A stretch of DNA of 64,000 bases. It comes from Fidelibacterota bacterium (GTDB taxonomy: Bacteria > Fidelibacterota > UBA2242 > JAFGTP01). Made by a program: the position numbers and the translations under genes. The notes under the pieces were generated by a model. That model was given only the letters and a program-made list of their open reading frames with translations, was not told where the DNA came from and searched no databases. The DNA is taken from assembly GCA_016934035.1 (NCBI GenBank), contig JAFGTP010000043.1, forward strand, positions 1 through 64,000, in the 5' to 3' direction. Shown one piece after another: positions 1 to 12,247 of the stretch (its first letter is position 1; every line of letters starts with the position of its first letter).

Positions 1-436
1 ATATTACCTAAATTAAATTTCCAAGTAATCTATTGAATACCAATGTATAATATCAATTTTACCAGCTATTTTTAGCTATTAGCCCTCCATTAACATGAGT
101 TCAGCCTAAACCTTTTAGGTCAATTTCACGTCCTTCACCGGAGGGTGTTAATTTCTATTATTGCCCAGCACTTGTAAAAATGACAATGGAAATTGTCACC
201 TGCGAGATATTTCTAAGGATAAATATTAAAAAAGATAATCCCAAATAAAGGGGTAATTATCTTGCATCGAAATCATGTTATATTATTGCCTTTTTTAATA
301 TTCAATCATTTCTAATCACTTAATAATCAATCTTTTAATACAAAATTGGATTTTAACCTGAGCAGTGGCTCGCTATTTGCTCCAGTAGTCGAAGTGTTCG
401 TTTTTTACTCAATTTATTTCTGGGAATATATCAAGT

Positions 437-850
437 ATGTACCAATTAGAAAAGGGTAGTAGAAAATTAAAAATAATAGCATCCGCTTCTTACACTTCGT
501 TGGAAAAAATGTGTTTTGAAGTGGAAAAATTTTCCAAGGAAATTCAATTTGAAAATCGAAAGTTTGCCATGATGATCTGTCTTCGAGAAGCCCTGACCAA
601 TGCCATTCGGCATGGATGTAAAAACGACGATCAAAAAAATATATCTCTTGCTGTCTCTTATGAAAAGCAGAATTTGGAGTTTGTTATTGAAGATGAGGGA
701 GAAGGGTTTGACTGGCATGTTGTGAAAAAAAGCCCTTCTGCGCAACTGACAACCAGTGGCCGAGGAATAGATATTATTAAAATCTATTCTGATGAATATG
801 AATTTAATAAATCAGGAAACCAGATTAGAATATCAATAAAAAATGAGTAA
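437..850 (+). CDS. RsbW-like anti-sigma factor / serine kinase ATP-binding protein (HATPase_c)
   Basis: N-box-like CLREALTNAIRHG, G1 box EDEGEGFD and G2 box SGRGIDII in a 137-aa ORF; followed directly by a STAS gene. Confidence 0.85.
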   Translation: MYQLEKGSRKLKIIASASYTSLEKMCFEVEKFSKEIQFENRKFAMMICLREALTNAIRHGCKNDDQKNISLAVSYEKQNLEFVIEDEGEGFDWHVVKKSPSAQLTTSGRGIDIIKIYSDEYEFNKSGNQIRISIKNE

Positions 851-860
851 GGAGCATAAT

Positions 861-1157
861 ATGTTTAAAATCAGTCATGTAAACGAAAAATGTGTCGTAA
901 CACCAAACGGAAATATTGTCGCCAGCATCGTCAATGAATTCCGTGATGAAATGAAATCCATCGTTGATGAAGAGAAACAAATTGTGATTGATTTGTCAAA
1001 TGTCGAAATGATTGATTCAATGGGTTTGGGCGCCTTGATTGCGACTCATAACAGTATGCAAAAATATGATAAAAAATTGGAATTGACCAATATTTCAAAA
1101 GATCTGCTCTCATTGATGAAAACCATGAGACTTGATCAACACTTTAAAATCAATTGA
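861..1157 (+). CDS. STAS-domain anti-sigma factor antagonist (SpoIIAA/RsbV-like)
   Basis: VIDLSNVEMIDSMGLGAL with the conserved phosphorylatable Ser context; AAGGAG RBS supports the ATG at 861 rather than 843. Confidence 0.85.
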   Translation: MFKISHVNEKCVVTPNGNIVASIVNEFRDEMKSIVDEEKQIVIDLSNVEMIDSMGLGALIATHNSMQKYDKKLELTNISKDLLSLMKTMRLDQHFKIN

Positions 1158-1181
1158 ACATAAAATATTCCGGAGGACATT

Positions 1182-4100
1182 ATGAGTTTTGACATGGGCG
1201 ATGAAATCCTGCAAACTTTTCTTGAGGAAGCAGAAGAGCATTTAGATGGTATTGAGCAGGACTTGCTTGAAATAGAGGAGATGGGCGAAAACATTGATGA
1301 CGAACTCGTCAATCGTGTTTTTCGTTCGGCTCACTCTGTCAAAGGAGGAAGCGGGTTTCTTGGGCTGGATACAATAAAAGATTTGTCCCACAGCATTGAA
1401 AATATTTTGGATATGGTTCGGAACAAAGAACTGGTCCCGACCTCCAGTGTTGTCAGTAAAGTACTGGATGCCTTTGACCGGTTGAAAGAATTGATCGCCA
1501 ACGCTTCCGAAAGCAATGACATGGAGATTGCTCCCTGGGTTGAAAAACTAGAAAAAATTACCAAAGAAAACCTGGAAGAAGGTGAAAAAGATTCTATTGA
1601 CGAAAATATTGTCGTCGTTGCCCCAGATGGAAGGATTTCTTTTGATGTAACCAAATTCGATTACAACCATGCCCGTAAAGGGAATAACATTCTGTATGTT
1701 CTGGAATATGACCTGATCCACGATGTCCAGCGACAGGACAAAACTCCGCTGGATGTTATTACACTTTTGGATGATATTGGTGTCATTGTGGATATCATTG
1801 TAGGCGTTGCCCAGGTTGGGTCCCTGGATGATGAACCCACAGATATAACCTTGCCAATGTTTGTGCTCTTCTCAACAATCGTGGAAGATGATTTGATTGG
1901 CTCGGTAACAAGACTTTCCGATAAACAAATACAGGTTATTCCGGAAGATTACCGGGAGCCTGATACCCATGGCATGGAAAAGAAAACCCTTCCTGAAGAA
2001 AAAACAAAACCGGTGGCTGAGGAAACGGTTCCTGAGTCCAGGCCTCAGGTAAAACCGACAACTCCAGCTAAAAAAGTTTCTCGCTCCAAAAAAATGCAGA
2101 CCGAAACGGTCGGTAGCAATTCCTCAGATGATAAAGCTTCCTTAAAAAAATCAGACACCCTGCGAGTTAAAGTAACAGTCCTTGACCAGTTGATGAACAA
2201 AGCCGCTCAACTGGTATTGGCCCGAAACCAACTGATTCAGGCCCGTGAAGTTGACAATCGTAGAAAATTGGATGTCGCTACTAAGGAAATTGACAGAGTT
2301 TCCTCAGAACTTCAGGATGCCATTATGCTGACCCGTATGCAACCTGTCAACACTGTTTTTAGCAAACTGCCCCGTGTTATTCGGGACCTGGCCCAAGACC
2401 TCGGTAAGGAAATCGAACTGGTGATGGAAGGCAAAGAGGTGGAGCTGGACAAAACAATGTTGGAAGGATTAGGTGATCCTTTGTTGCACATTGTCCGAAA
2501 CTCAGCAGACCATGGAATTGAGACACCGGATATTCGGGAACAACTGGGGAAACCCCGGCAAGGTACAATTTTACTGAAGGCCTATCATGAATCCGGTTTG
2601 GTCAATATTGAAATTGTCGATGACGGAAAAGGTATTGACCCTGATAAAATTGCCATGAGTGCTCTTCAAAAAGGTCTATACACCGAACGGGAAATTGAAG
2701 CCATGTCCGATGAAGAAAAAATTAACATGATCATGCTTCCCGGTTTTTCAACCGCTGAAAAAATCACCGATGTCTCCGGGCGTGGTGTTGGCATGGATGT
2801 GGTCCGTTCCAATATTGATAAGATGGGCGGCACAGTCCAGATAAAATCCGTTAAGGATGTTGGTTCGACCATGAACATTCGGTTGCCCCTGACACTGGCG
2901 ATTATTTCCAGTTTACTCATCAAAGCCAGCGGTCAGCGCTATGCAGTACCCCAGGTCAATGTTAGCGAAGTCCTCACCATTGCACGAAAAGACCTGGAAG
3001 ACCGGGTGAAGAAAATCGGTGATGCTGATGTGCTCATTCTTCGAGGGGAATTGGTGCCTTTGATCCAGTTAAACGAACTGCTGGAAATGCAGATGACCTT
3101 TGTCAACCCCAAAACCGGTAAAGAAGAGATTGACCGCCGTAAAAATATTGTCGATGAAAGATTGATTGAAGACGAAAACGAATTTGTCAAAGAAACCCAA
3201 AAATCAAAATTATCTAAAAAAATCAAAGAAAGACGCCAGGATGAAACCAATACCAGAATAAACATCATCATTGTCAACAGCGGCGTTTTTAAATACGGCC
3301 TGGTTGTGGACGAACTTCAGGACAATGTTGAAATCGTCGTCAAACCTCTGGGGGTACATTTGAAAAAATTCCGTGAATATGCAGGCGCTACTATTCTCGG
3401 TGATGGTACTGTGGCATTGATTCTGGATATTTCCGGCCTGGCCAATAAAGCCGAACTTCATACCCTCTCAGGAACAAAAAATCAGAAAAATATTATTTCC
3501 AAAAAGGAAAAACAGCAGAACCTCAAAGAATCCGTCAATAAAACCATGTTGTTGTTCAGAAATGCACCGGAAGAACGGTGTGCGCTGCCTCTTTCTAAAG
3601 TCACCCGTCTGGAAAAAATCAAAGCTTCGGATATTGAAATTGTCGGTGGCAAAAAAGTGGTCCAGTACCGGGGCGGCAGTTTGCCGGTCTATGCCCTGGA
3701 AGAAGCGACAAGTGTGGGGATGCTGGAAGATACGGAAGACCTTATTGTCATTGTATTCAATGTCAAAGGGAATGAGGTCGGACTGCTGACAGTACCCCCG
3801 GTAGATGCTGAAAACCTCGACCTGATGATCGATGAACGCAATGCCCACATGACAGGCGTCGACGGCACGGCTATCATCAATGATCATACGGTATTGATCA
3901 TCAATGTTGATGAAATCATGCGTGTCCTTAATCCCCAATGGTATAATGAAGTAGAAGAGGAATACGGGTCTGAAGAATACCGTCCAAAATCTTCAAAGTC
4001 CGGCAAAATGCAAAGCCAGATCGTGGAAGAAATTATTGAGGAAATCGAAGAAGTCGAAGATAAGCGTGGAACAAAGCCGGCCCTGAAAAGCAGTGGCGGC

Positions 4101-4481
4101 AGCAAAATTCTGATCGTTGAAGATTCTTCGTTTTTCCTGGCCCAGATATCAAAACTGATGCAGGACGAAGGGTTTCAGGTTGTCGAAGCTATGGACGGAA
4201 AAGAAGCCTGGGACAAACTCAATTCCTTTAAAAATGAAATTGTTATGGTTGTCACAGACCTTGAGATGCCGGTAATGGATGGTTTTGAACTGACTAAAAA
4301 AATCAAAGCCAGCAAAGAGTTTGGCCAGATGCCCGTCGTAGCTCTGACCTCCCTGGCCGAGGAATCCCAGGTGGAAAAAGGTAAAAAAGCAGGCATCGAT
4401 GACTATCAAATCAAACTGGATAAAGTGAAATTACTGCAATCCATTAAAAAATATTATCAGAAAGCATTAAATCTAAATTAG
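1182..4481 (+). CDS. cheA: Hybrid chemotaxis histidine kinase CheA (Hpt, dimerisation, HATPase, two CheW-like domains, C-terminal receiver)
   Basis: Hpt motif [15 protein letters not shown]; kinase boxes [27 protein letters not shown]; CheW-like segments; REC motif ILIVEDS...[14 protein letters not shown]. Confidence 0.93.
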   Translation: MSFDMGDEILQTFLEEAEEHLDGIEQDLLEIEEMGENIDDELVNRVFRSAHSVKGGSGFLGLDTIKDLSHSIENILDMVRNKELVPTSSVVSKVLDAFDRLKELIANASESNDMEIAPWVEKLEKITKENLEEGEKDSIDENIVVVAPDGRISFDVTKFDYNHARKGNNILYVLEYDLIHDVQRQDKTPLDVITLLDDIGVIVDIIVGVAQVGSLDDEPTDITLPMFVLFSTIVEDDLIGSVTRLSDKQIQVIPEDYREPDTHGMEKKTLPEEKTKPVAEETVPESRPQVKPTTPAKKVSRSKKMQTETVGSNSSDDKASLKKSDTLRVKVTVLDQLMNKAAQLVLARNQLIQAREVDNRRKLDVATKEIDRVSSELQDAIMLTRMQPVNTVFSKLPRVIRDLAQDLGKEIELVMEGKEVELDKTMLEGLGDPLLHIVRNSADHGIETPDIREQLGKPRQGTILLKAYHESGLVNIEIVDDGKGIDPDKIAMSALQKGLYTEREIEAMSDEEKINMIMLPGFSTAEKITDVSGRGVGMDVVRSNIDKMGGTVQIKSVKDVGSTMNIRLPLTLAIISSLLIKASGQRYAVPQVNVSEVLTIARKDLEDRVKKIGDADVLILRGELVPLIQLNELLEMQMTFVNPKTGKEEIDRRKNIVDERLIEDENEFVKETQKSKLSKKIKERRQDETNTRINIIIVNSGVFKYGLVVDELQDNVEIVVKPLGVHLKKFREYAGATILGDGTVALILDISGLANKAELHTLSGTKNQKNIISKKEKQQNLKESVNKTMLLFRNAPEERCALPLSKVTRLEKIKASDIEIVGGKKVVQYRGGSLPVYALEEATSVGMLEDTEDLIVIVFNVKGNEVGLLTVPPVDAENLDLMIDERNAHMTGVDGTAIINDHTVLIINVDEIMRVLNPQWYNEVEEEYGSEEYRPKSSKSGKMQSQIVEEIIEEIEEVEDKRGTKPALKSSGGSKILIVEDSSFFLAQISKLMQDEGFQVVEAMDGKEAWDKLNSFKNEIVMVVTDLEMPVMDGFELTKKIKASKEFGQMPVVALTSLAEESQVEKGKKAGIDDYQIKLDKVKLLQSIKKYYQKALNLN

Positions 4482-4491
4482 GAGTTATAAA

Positions 4492-6462
4492 ATGATTATT
4501 CAGAAATTTTCAAATTTAAACATTAAAGCAAAATTATTGCTGGGTACCCTTCCGCTTTTAATTGTCGCCTTTGTGGTGGTAGGATTTTTGGTGATCAAGC
4601 AATCTTCAAAAATCATATTAAACCAACAGAACCAGTTTTTTGATTCCTTCATTGAACAGCTGGCCACAGATTTTGACGACTGGCTGAATGATAGAGTCCG
4701 GGAAGCCACTTTATTGGCAGAAAACAGGATAATCATTGATGCTGCCCAGGGCCGCAACCTTCAGGATGCCCAACAATTAGTAACCAATGTCAAACAAAAA
4801 TCTCCGGTCTATGAAAATGTATTTCTGGCCGATGTCGGCGGTGATATAAAAATGCTGGGAGCAGGAAATGTTGGCTCCGGTATTGATATATCAGAAATAC
4901 CACCCTATAAAATCAATGTGGATAAAGCCGCTGAAGGCTTATCATGGATTGGTTCCGTAAACCTATCCCCGGTGTCCGGCCGGCCGGTTATTCTGATTAC
5001 CGCACCGGTGAAAGATAACGGCAGGGTAGTCGGCATTCTGGGAACGCCCATTGAGCTGAATTTCTACTCGGAACGTAAAATCGAAAATGTCAATTTCGGA
5101 GTGGGAAGTTATGCCTACATCACAGATGACAAGGGCATAATTATCGCCCATCCCAATGAAGAATATATATTGAAACTGGATATTTCAAAACATGATTTTG
5201 GTAAAGAAATCCTTCAGAAAAAAAATGGCATAATTTATTATTTTTGGGATGGCGCCAACCGGGTGGCCTACATACGGGAAATTGAAAACAAACCCTGGGT
5301 CGTCGCCCTGGCCTCAAACCTGGATGAATTGTACAAACCCATCAATGCTTTTGGTATGAAAATTTTCTTTTTTCAGATGGTCGTACTGCTCGTGGTTTCA
5401 GTCATCATCTATTTCTTGATCGGATCAATTTCGAAATCCATTCAAAAAATTGTATATCGAATCAAAGACATTGCCCAGGGAGAAGGCGACCTTACCCAGA
5501 GAATTGTCAATAATTCCAAAGATGAAACCGGCGAACTGGCCAAATGGTTTAACCTTTTCGTGGAAAAAATAAGGAAAATTATCCTGCAAATCACAGAAGG
5601 AACCGAAACCCTGGCTGCTTCCGGTACGGAATTAAATACCATTGCTGAAGAGATGGCAAGAGGCATTCATGTGACCGTGGATAAGACGAATACCGTGGCC
5701 GCAGCCGCTGAAGAAATGAGTTCTAATATGGAAGCAGTAACCCATAACATGGATTCGACTTCTGGCAAATTAAACACCGTTTCAGCCGGAACAGAAGAAA
5801 TGAGTGCCAGCATCAATGAAATAGCCCGGAATGCTTCCAAATCAACGGACATCACCAAAAATGCTGTGCGTCAGGCTGAAAAAGCTTCCAACCAGGTCAA
5901 TGAATTGGGAAAAGCAGCCCGTGAAATAGTGAAAGTGACTGATACTATTGCTGAAATTTCTCAGCAAACCAATCTATTGGCTTTAAATGCTACAATTGAA
6001 GCAGCCCGTGCTGGTGACGCTGGGAAAGGCTTTGCAGTTGTCGCCAATGAGATCAAAGAACTGGCAAAGCAAACAGCCGAAGCAACCGAAGAAATCGCCA
6101 ATCAGCTGTCCGGTGTTCAGCAAACTTCCAGCAATACAGCCGAAGAAATAAAAACAATAACCAATATTATCAATGAAATAAATGATATTGTCGGCGCTAT
6201 TGCTGCCGCTGTGGAACAGCAAAATGCCACTACCTCGGAGAATGCCCGCGGCATTAATGAAATATCCGGCAATATCAAGGAAATCAATGAAAATATCACT
6301 CAGAGTAATACCGCTACAGGACAAATCGCAAAAGATATTTCCGATGTCAACCAGAGTACCAATGAAATGAGTAACAGTGCCAGCCAGGTCCAGAGAAGTT
6401 CGGAAGAATTGAGTGAAATGGTGGAAAAACTAAAAGGAATCGTAAACCAGTTTAAAGTCTAA
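4492..6462 (+). CDS. Methyl-accepting chemotaxis protein, probable dCache periplasmic domain
   Basis: N-terminal TM, ~270-aa extracellular domain, second TM, HAMP, and MCP signalling core [38 protein letters not shown]. Confidence 0.93.
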   Translation: MIIQKFSNLNIKAKLLLGTLPLLIVAFVVVGFLVIKQSSKIILNQQNQFFDSFIEQLATDFDDWLNDRVREATLLAENRIIIDAAQGRNLQDAQQLVTNVKQKSPVYENVFLADVGGDIKMLGAGNVGSGIDISEIPPYKINVDKAAEGLSWIGSVNLSPVSGRPVILITAPVKDNGRVVGILGTPIELNFYSERKIENVNFGVGSYAYITDDKGIIIAHPNEEYILKLDISKHDFGKEILQKKNGIIYYFWDGANRVAYIREIENKPWVVALASNLDELYKPINAFGMKIFFFQMVVLLVVSVIIYFLIGSISKSIQKIVYRIKDIAQGEGDLTQRIVNNSKDETGELAKWFNLFVEKIRKIILQITEGTETLAASGTELNTIAEEMARGIHVTVDKTNTVAAAAEEMSSNMEAVTHNMDSTSGKLNTVSAGTEEMSASINEIARNASKSTDITKNAVRQAEKASNQVNELGKAAREIVKVTDTIAEISQQTNLLALNATIEAARAGDAGKGFAVVANEIKELAKQTAEATEEIANQLSGVQQTSSNTAEEIKTITNIINEINDIVGAIAAAVEQQNATTSENARGINEISGNIKEINENITQSNTATGQIAKDISDVNQSTNEMSNSASQVQRSSEELSEMVEKLKGIVNQFKV

Positions 6463-6505
6463 ATCATCAGGACAAAACAAGTCCTGAACAAGTAAGAGGT
6501 TTTTT

Positions 6506-8176
6506 ATGAATTTTTTAAACAGTATCAACAAAAAAATACTGATTTCCGGAGTAATTCTGTTAATCCTTCTCAGTCTGGGAATATCCCTGACCTTTTTCAG
6601 ACTTTACAAAAAGGAACTGGTTGCGGAAAAAGAGACGATGCTTCAATTCATCACCGAAAGTTCCATCAACATTATCGAAGGCTATTATAAAAAAGTAGCA
6701 AGTGGTGAACTGAGCGAAGAGGAGGCCATGGCCATTGTAAGGGAAACCATACCCCATATGCTCTATGGTAAAAGTGGATACATGTTTACCTACAATTTTG
6801 ATGGTATTGTTCAAATAAGGTTTACAACCCATCCTGTCGGTGAAGATCTGAGTCAGCTCAAAGATTCAGACGGCAAATATATGATTCGGGACATGGCCAA
6901 TATTGCTAAAACAAAAGGGAGTGGTTTTTATCAGTATCTATGGGATAATCCTGAAACCAAAAGAACCGAACCCAAACTATCCTATGTCCAGGCCTTCAAG
7001 CCCTGGAAATGGTTTATTGGGACCGGCGTCTATATATATGACATTCAGGAAAAAGCCAGTAATGCCCTGGTAAAAATTTTTTCCTTAAGCCTGGTGTTTA
7101 TCCTCATTGCCATGGTACTGCTTTATTTCACTTCCGGGACCATCTCCAGGCCCGCCAGAGAAGCTGCCGTAATGATGGAAAACATCGCTGTTGGCGAAGG
7201 GGATTTGACGCAACGATTAAAAATATCCTCTCAGGATGAAATTGGCATCATGGCCAAATGGTTCAATGTCTTCATTGAAAAAATCCAGAAAATGATAATT
7301 GAAATCACAAAAGGGACTGAAACCATCGCAGCTTCCGGAACAGAACTCCATGTTATCGCAGAAGAGATGAACCGTGGGATCACAAAAACAGTCGAAAAAT
7401 CCAATACTGTAGCTGCTGCTACCGAAGAGATGAGTTCTAATATGAACGTTGTGACAGGCAATATGTCCCGCACCACGGAAAAATTGAATACAGTATCGGC
7501 CGGGACTGAGGAAATGAGTGTCAGCATCAATGAAATTGCCCGCAATGCCTCCAAATCCACTGATATCACTAAAAAAGCAGTGTCCCAGGCCCAAAAAGCT
7601 TCCACTCAGGTCAATGAATTGGGTGTCGCCGCCCGGGAAATTGTGAAAGTCACCGATACTATCACTGAAATTTCCCAGCAAACCAATTTGCTGGCCCTGA
7701 ATGCCACTATTGAAGCAGCCCGCGCCGGTGATGCCGGAAAAGGTTTTGCTGTTGTCGCCAATGAGATCAAAGAACTGGCAAAACAAACTGCTGAAGCAAC
7801 AGAGGAAATTGCCAGCCAGCTCAGTGGTGTTCAGAAGACATCGGCTGATACGGCAACAGAAATCAGCGCCATCACCAATATCATCAATGAAATAGATGAA
7901 ATTGTGGGTGCCATTGCAGCAGCCGTTGAACAACAAAACGCCACCACCCGGGAAAATGCCGAAGGCATCAATGAAATTTCCGGTAATATGAAAGAAATCA
8001 CGCAAAATGTCAACCAAAGCAACCAGGCCATTGGCCAGATTGCTGAAGAAATTTCTGATTTAAATCAAAGCACCAATGAAATGGGCAATTCGGCCGTCCA
8101 GGTCAAAAACAGTTCCAATGACCTGGCACGAATGGTGGAAAAACTCAAAGTACTGGTTAAGCAATTTAAAGTATAG
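6506..8176 (+). CDS. Methyl-accepting chemotaxis protein, sCache_2-like sensor
   Basis: [13 protein letters not shown]...[20 protein letters not shown] sCache_2-type signature; HAMP; MCP core. Confidence 0.93.
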   Translation: MNFLNSINKKILISGVILLILLSLGISLTFFRLYKKELVAEKETMLQFITESSINIIEGYYKKVASGELSEEEAMAIVRETIPHMLYGKSGYMFTYNFDGIVQIRFTTHPVGEDLSQLKDSDGKYMIRDMANIAKTKGSGFYQYLWDNPETKRTEPKLSYVQAFKPWKWFIGTGVYIYDIQEKASNALVKIFSLSLVFILIAMVLLYFTSGTISRPAREAAVMMENIAVGEGDLTQRLKISSQDEIGIMAKWFNVFIEKIQKMIIEITKGTETIAASGTELHVIAEEMNRGITKTVEKSNTVAAATEEMSSNMNVVTGNMSRTTEKLNTVSAGTEEMSVSINEIARNASKSTDITKKAVSQAQKASTQVNELGVAAREIVKVTDTITEISQQTNLLALNATIEAARAGDAGKGFAVVANEIKELAKQTAEATEEIASQLSGVQKTSADTATEISAITNIINEIDEIVGAIAAAVEQQNATTRENAEGINEISGNMKEITQNVNQSNQAIGQIAEEISDLNQSTNEMGNSAVQVKNSSNDLARMVEKLKVLVKQFKV

Positions 8177-8186
8177 GAGTCAGGAT

Positions 8187-9779
8187 ATGGTTTTGTCAGT
8201 TAAAAATAAAATTTTAATCAACGTCGTCGGGGCTATTTTAATCAGCACCCTGACAACTTTTTTACTGATTTCCGGAATAACACGAAAAAATATTCAGCAT
8301 ATTACCAGAAAAGACCTCACCGATATGGTCGAAATAGCCCATAGCATTCTTAAAGATATGGATGTTGATTATACCGTGATGGAAAAAGTTTTTAATCATG
8401 ATGTCAAAATCGATGAAAATGGTTTTTTATTCATTATCAACCGGGAGGGCACTTTTCTGATTCATCCTAAAGTACAGGGTGAAAACTGGATCAATCGGCC
8501 CTTTATCAAAAAGATCGTTGAAGAAAAAACCGGCTACCATCGCTATCTCTCACCACAAACCAAAACCTGGAAAGTTGCCGCCTATAAATATTGCCAAAAG
8601 CATGATGTTATCATTGCAGCTACCAATTTTGAAGATGATGCATTGAAAGCGCCTATGGACCAGATCCAGACGCGCTTTGCGACCATTATCATTCCCGTCA
8701 TTGCGGCCCTGTCGGTTTTGATCTTCTTTGCCGTCAACCTAATGATCATCAGGCCCCTTAATGAAATTTCTGAAAATATGCGGGACATTTCTCTGGGTGA
8801 AGGCGATTTGACCAAAAGATTAAAAATCAGAACCGGAGATGAAATCGGCAAGCTCGCCAATTGTTTTAATGTGTTCGTTGATAAAATCTGGAAAGTGATT
8901 GTTGAAATCAAAGAAGATTCATCCATCCTGACCAAGGCCGGCCTGCATCTGGAAAATTCTGCTGATGAAATTTCCAGTGTGATTCGAAAAACAGTGGATA
9001 AATCCAATACTGTGGCAGCGGCTGCCGAAGAAATGAGTTCCAATATGAACACCCTTAACCAGAATATGCAACTGACAGCCGACCGATTAAACACGGTTTC
9101 TTTAGGGACCCAGGAAATGAGTTCCAGTATCAATGAAATCGCGCAAAATGCTTCCAAATCTACGGATATCACCCAAAAGGCAGTACGACAAGCCCAAAAA
9201 GCCTCGCTCAAAATGGATGAACTGGGACAGGTGGCCCGGGAAATTGTCAAAGTCACGGATACCATTGCAGAAATCTCGGATCAGACCAATCTGCTGGCCC
9301 TGAATGCTACAATTGAAGCGGCCCGTGCTGGTGACGCCGGTAAAGGCTTTGCTGTTGTGGCTAACGAAATCAAAGAACTGGCTCGACAGACTGCACAGGC
9401 CACCGAAGAAATCGCCAGGCAACTGAACCATGTCCAGAAGACCTCCGTTGATACGGCCGTGGAAATTAACACGATTACTTCAATAATCGATGAAATTGAT
9501 CATGTTGTTGGCGCCATTGCTGCCGCTGTTGAACAGCAAAATGCAACCACCTATCAAAATTCAGCGGGTATCAATAAAATCACAGGCAATATTAAAGAAA
9601 TTAACGAGAATATCTTTCAGAGCAACCAGGCTTCGGGGCAGGTTGCAAAAGAAATTTCTATGGTCAATAGTAATACCAATGAATTGAATTCTACAGCTGA
9701 GCAAGTAAAAAGCAGTTCAGTTGAACTGGGAAATTTGGTCAAAAAATTAAAAGATTTAGTCAACCAGTTTAAAGTTTAA
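8187..9779 (+). CDS. Methyl-accepting chemotaxis protein, single Cache-like sensor
   Basis: MCP signalling core and HAMP; start placed at ATG 8187 behind AGGAGTCAGGAT (the ORF-track start at 8076 overlaps the upstream mcp). Confidence 0.92.
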   Translation: MVLSVKNKILINVVGAILISTLTTFLLISGITRKNIQHITRKDLTDMVEIAHSILKDMDVDYTVMEKVFNHDVKIDENGFLFIINREGTFLIHPKVQGENWINRPFIKKIVEEKTGYHRYLSPQTKTWKVAAYKYCQKHDVIIAATNFEDDALKAPMDQIQTRFATIIIPVIAALSVLIFFAVNLMIIRPLNEISENMRDISLGEGDLTKRLKIRTGDEIGKLANCFNVFVDKIWKVIVEIKEDSSILTKAGLHLENSADEISSVIRKTVDKSNTVAAAAEEMSSNMNTLNQNMQLTADRLNTVSLGTQEMSSSINEIAQNASKSTDITQKAVRQAQKASLKMDELGQVAREIVKVTDTIAEISDQTNLLALNATIEAARAGDAGKGFAVVANEIKELARQTAQATEEIARQLNHVQKTSVDTAVEINTITSIIDEIDHVVGAIAAAVEQQNATTYQNSAGINKITGNIKEINENIFQSNQASGQVAKEISMVNSNTNELNSTAEQVKSSSVELGNLVKKLKDLVNQFKV

Positions 9780-9832
9780 ATGAGGAAAGCCGTGGGACTC
9801 TTAAAAAAACCTGCAATTGGGAAATTAATGAA

Positions 9833-10468
9833 ATGAAAAAAAATCTGATCATTCTGATGCTGCTTCTTTCCGTTGGCAAGGCCTTCGCAGTTGAGGAAGT
9901 CTGGTTCCGCACCGATGCAGATGCAACGGGATTTTATTTGTGGTTCGGTGCCAAGGGGGCCTGTCCTTTGACCGGTTGGACGCTGGCCCATGATATGATT
10001 TATTATCCGCAAACCAATGCTTTTGAAATTGAAATCGGACCGTTATTTTCATTGGGCTCACTGGATATTTTACCCATGTTTGGAATTTGGGCCAATGTCA
10101 ATTCAGGTGAGACGGAGTACCTGATGCCGCAACTCTATTTCTATTATACAAAAAATAATTTTTATTTTGAATCCTGGAATATTTTCAGTTACGGTTCTGC
10201 CGCACCAACAGACGGTGAAAAATTCTTTTACGGAAGGCATTTTGTCAAATTTTCCGGAATTTTGGAATGGATGAGCTTTGGGCCCCAAGCGGAATTTGTT
10301 TATGATTTTGATGAACAACTGGAAGAGAACCTGACATCAGTCGCTCTCGGTGGAAGGATATCCTTTCCCTATGGTGAGGGCAACTCTTTTGATGTCTTTG
10401 CAGGGCCCGATATAAAAAACGACAATGGAATAACGATGAGGTTGACTTTTGTTCGATATTTTCAATAG
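9833..10468 (+). CDS. Secreted/outer-membrane beta-barrel-like protein of unknown function
   Basis: Signal peptide MKKNLIILMLLLSVGKAFA; alternating aromatic beta-strand pattern; C-terminal ...RLTFVRYFQ. Confidence 0.7.
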   Translation: MKKNLIILMLLLSVGKAFAVEEVWFRTDADATGFYLWFGAKGACPLTGWTLAHDMIYYPQTNAFEIEIGPLFSLGSLDILPMFGIWANVNSGETEYLMPQLYFYYTKNNFYFESWNIFSYGSAAPTDGEKFFYGRHFVKFSGILEWMSFGPQAEFVYDFDEQLEENLTSVALGGRISFPYGEGNSFDVFAGPDIKNDNGITMRLTFVRYFQ

Positions 10469-10545
10469 AAAAATATATGATAAACCAACAAAATCAAAAT
10501 GGGTTGGAAAAATTGAGTTTATTAAAATGAAGGGCAGGTGTTATT

Positions 10546-12234
10546 ATGAAGATTTTAAGATTTAAAAGTTTAAGGACGACCTTGATGGTCAGCACCGGTG
10601 TGTTTCTCTTTTTACTGTTTATTGTTCTGAATTTATTTGTCATGGATCGGATTGAAAAAGCGCTGTACAGTGAAAAAGAAATAGCTTTAAAAAACGTGGT
10701 TGACGCCAGTAGTTCTGTTCTCAAATATTATAAAAATCGTGCTGAAAACGGAATGGCCCTTGAAGAAGCCCAAACTGCTGCCAAAGAGGTAATCGCGCTC
10801 AATCGATACGGCGCCAAAGGGGATGATTATTTTTGGATCATGGATAAACGGCCTTACATGATCATGCACTCTCTGAAACCGGAACTCAATGGAACTTCTC
10901 TCTCTCAATCCAAAGACCAAAAAGGAAATTATTTATTTGTTGATATGGTCAGGGCCGTTGAAAAAGGCAACGGTGCAGGATATGTTGAATATTATTGGCA
11001 GTATTATGACGATGTCAATAGAATTGAGCCCAAACTGACTTATGTATCTGAATATAAACCCTGGGGATGGATCCTTGGAACAGGTATCTATATTGATGAC
11101 ATCAAAGCCAATGTCAATCACACCCGGAACAGGATTCTTATTGTTGAAATCATCATTTTTATGATCGGGCTGGTCCTGTATTTTTTAATGTCCAATTTTA
11201 TCACAAAACCTTTGAAAAATACAGCTTTCATATTAAAAGATATTGCCCAGGGCGAAGGCGATCTGACCCAACGAGTTCAAACGGACAGTGAGGATGAGAT
11301 CGGACAGGTGGCCCATTGGTTCAATGTCTTCATTGAAAAAATCCAGGGCATTATTCGAAATATCAGCGAAAGTACCGAAACCCTGGCCGCCTCAGGAACG
11401 GAATTAAATGCAATATCCGAAGAGATGCGCCGGGGTGTCGATGGCACTATTGAAAAATCCAATACCGTTTCTGCAGCTGCGGAAGAGATGAGTTCCAATA
11501 TGGATAATGTTGCGGGCGCCGTTGATACCATGAATGAAAAATTAAATACTGTGTCAGCCGGGACTGAAGAGATGAGTACCAGCATCAATGAAATTGCCCA
11601 GAATGCCTCCAAATCCACGGATATTACCAAAAATGCTGTGGTGCAGGCCCAGGCTGCCTCCAGTAAAGTCAATGAATTGGCCAAAGCAGCCAAGGAAATG
11701 GTCAAGGTAACCGATACCATCGCTGAAATTTCCGACCAAACCAATTTACTGGCCCTCAATGCGACCATTGAAGCGGCCCGTGCCGGCGATATGGGAAAAG
11801 GTTTTGCAGTGGTGGCCAATGAAATCAAGGAACTGGCTCGCCAGACGGCTGAAGCCACAGAAGAGATTGCCAGCCAGCTGCATGGTGTGGAGACCACTTC
11901 CCAGCAGACCGCCAAAGAAATTACCAATATTACCAACATCATCAATGAAATTGATAATGTTGTCGGCGCTATCGCTGCGGCAGTTGAAGAACAAAACGCC
12001 ACTACCCGGGAAAATGCCCGAGGTATCAATGAAATTTCCGGCAATATGAACGAAATAAAATCAACTGTCAGCCAGAGCAGCCAGGCTTCCGGGCAGATTG
12101 CCAGTGAAATTGCCGAAGTCAACCAACGGACTAATGAGATGGGCAACTCGGCCGCCCAGGTCCAGTACAGCTCCGAAGAACTGAGCCGAATGGTGGAAAA
12201 ACTGAAAGTATTGGTCGGACAGTTTAAAATATAA
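10546..12234 (+). CDS. Methyl-accepting chemotaxis protein, sCache_2-like sensor
   Basis: [24 protein letters not shown]...[23 protein letters not shown] core. Confidence 0.94.
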   Translation: MKILRFKSLRTTLMVSTGVFLFLLFIVLNLFVMDRIEKALYSEKEIALKNVVDASSSVLKYYKNRAENGMALEEAQTAAKEVIALNRYGAKGDDYFWIMDKRPYMIMHSLKPELNGTSLSQSKDQKGNYLFVDMVRAVEKGNGAGYVEYYWQYYDDVNRIEPKLTYVSEYKPWGWILGTGIYIDDIKANVNHTRNRILIVEIIIFMIGLVLYFLMSNFITKPLKNTAFILKDIAQGEGDLTQRVQTDSEDEIGQVAHWFNVFIEKIQGIIRNISESTETLAASGTELNAISEEMRRGVDGTIEKSNTVSAAAEEMSSNMDNVAGAVDTMNEKLNTVSAGTEEMSTSINEIAQNASKSTDITKNAVVQAQAASSKVNELAKAAKEMVKVTDTIAEISDQTNLLALNATIEAARAGDMGKGFAVVANEIKELARQTAEATEEIASQLHGVETTSQQTAKEITNITNIINEIDNVVGAIAAAVEEQNATTRENARGINEISGNMNEIKSTVSQSSQASGQIASEIAEVNQRTNEMGNSAAQVQYSSEELSRMVEKLKVLVGQFKI

Positions 12235-12247
12235 AAAAGGTTATATC

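Noticed and set aside
7217-8017. 266-aa antisense ORF in the second MCP gene (and similar at 11277-12146, 8582-9265, 13570-14112)
   Set aside because: Mirrors the repetitive MCP signalling core on the opposite strand; low-complexity Ser/Ile/Ala-rich translation, no RBS, and recurs in each MCP as a coding shadow.
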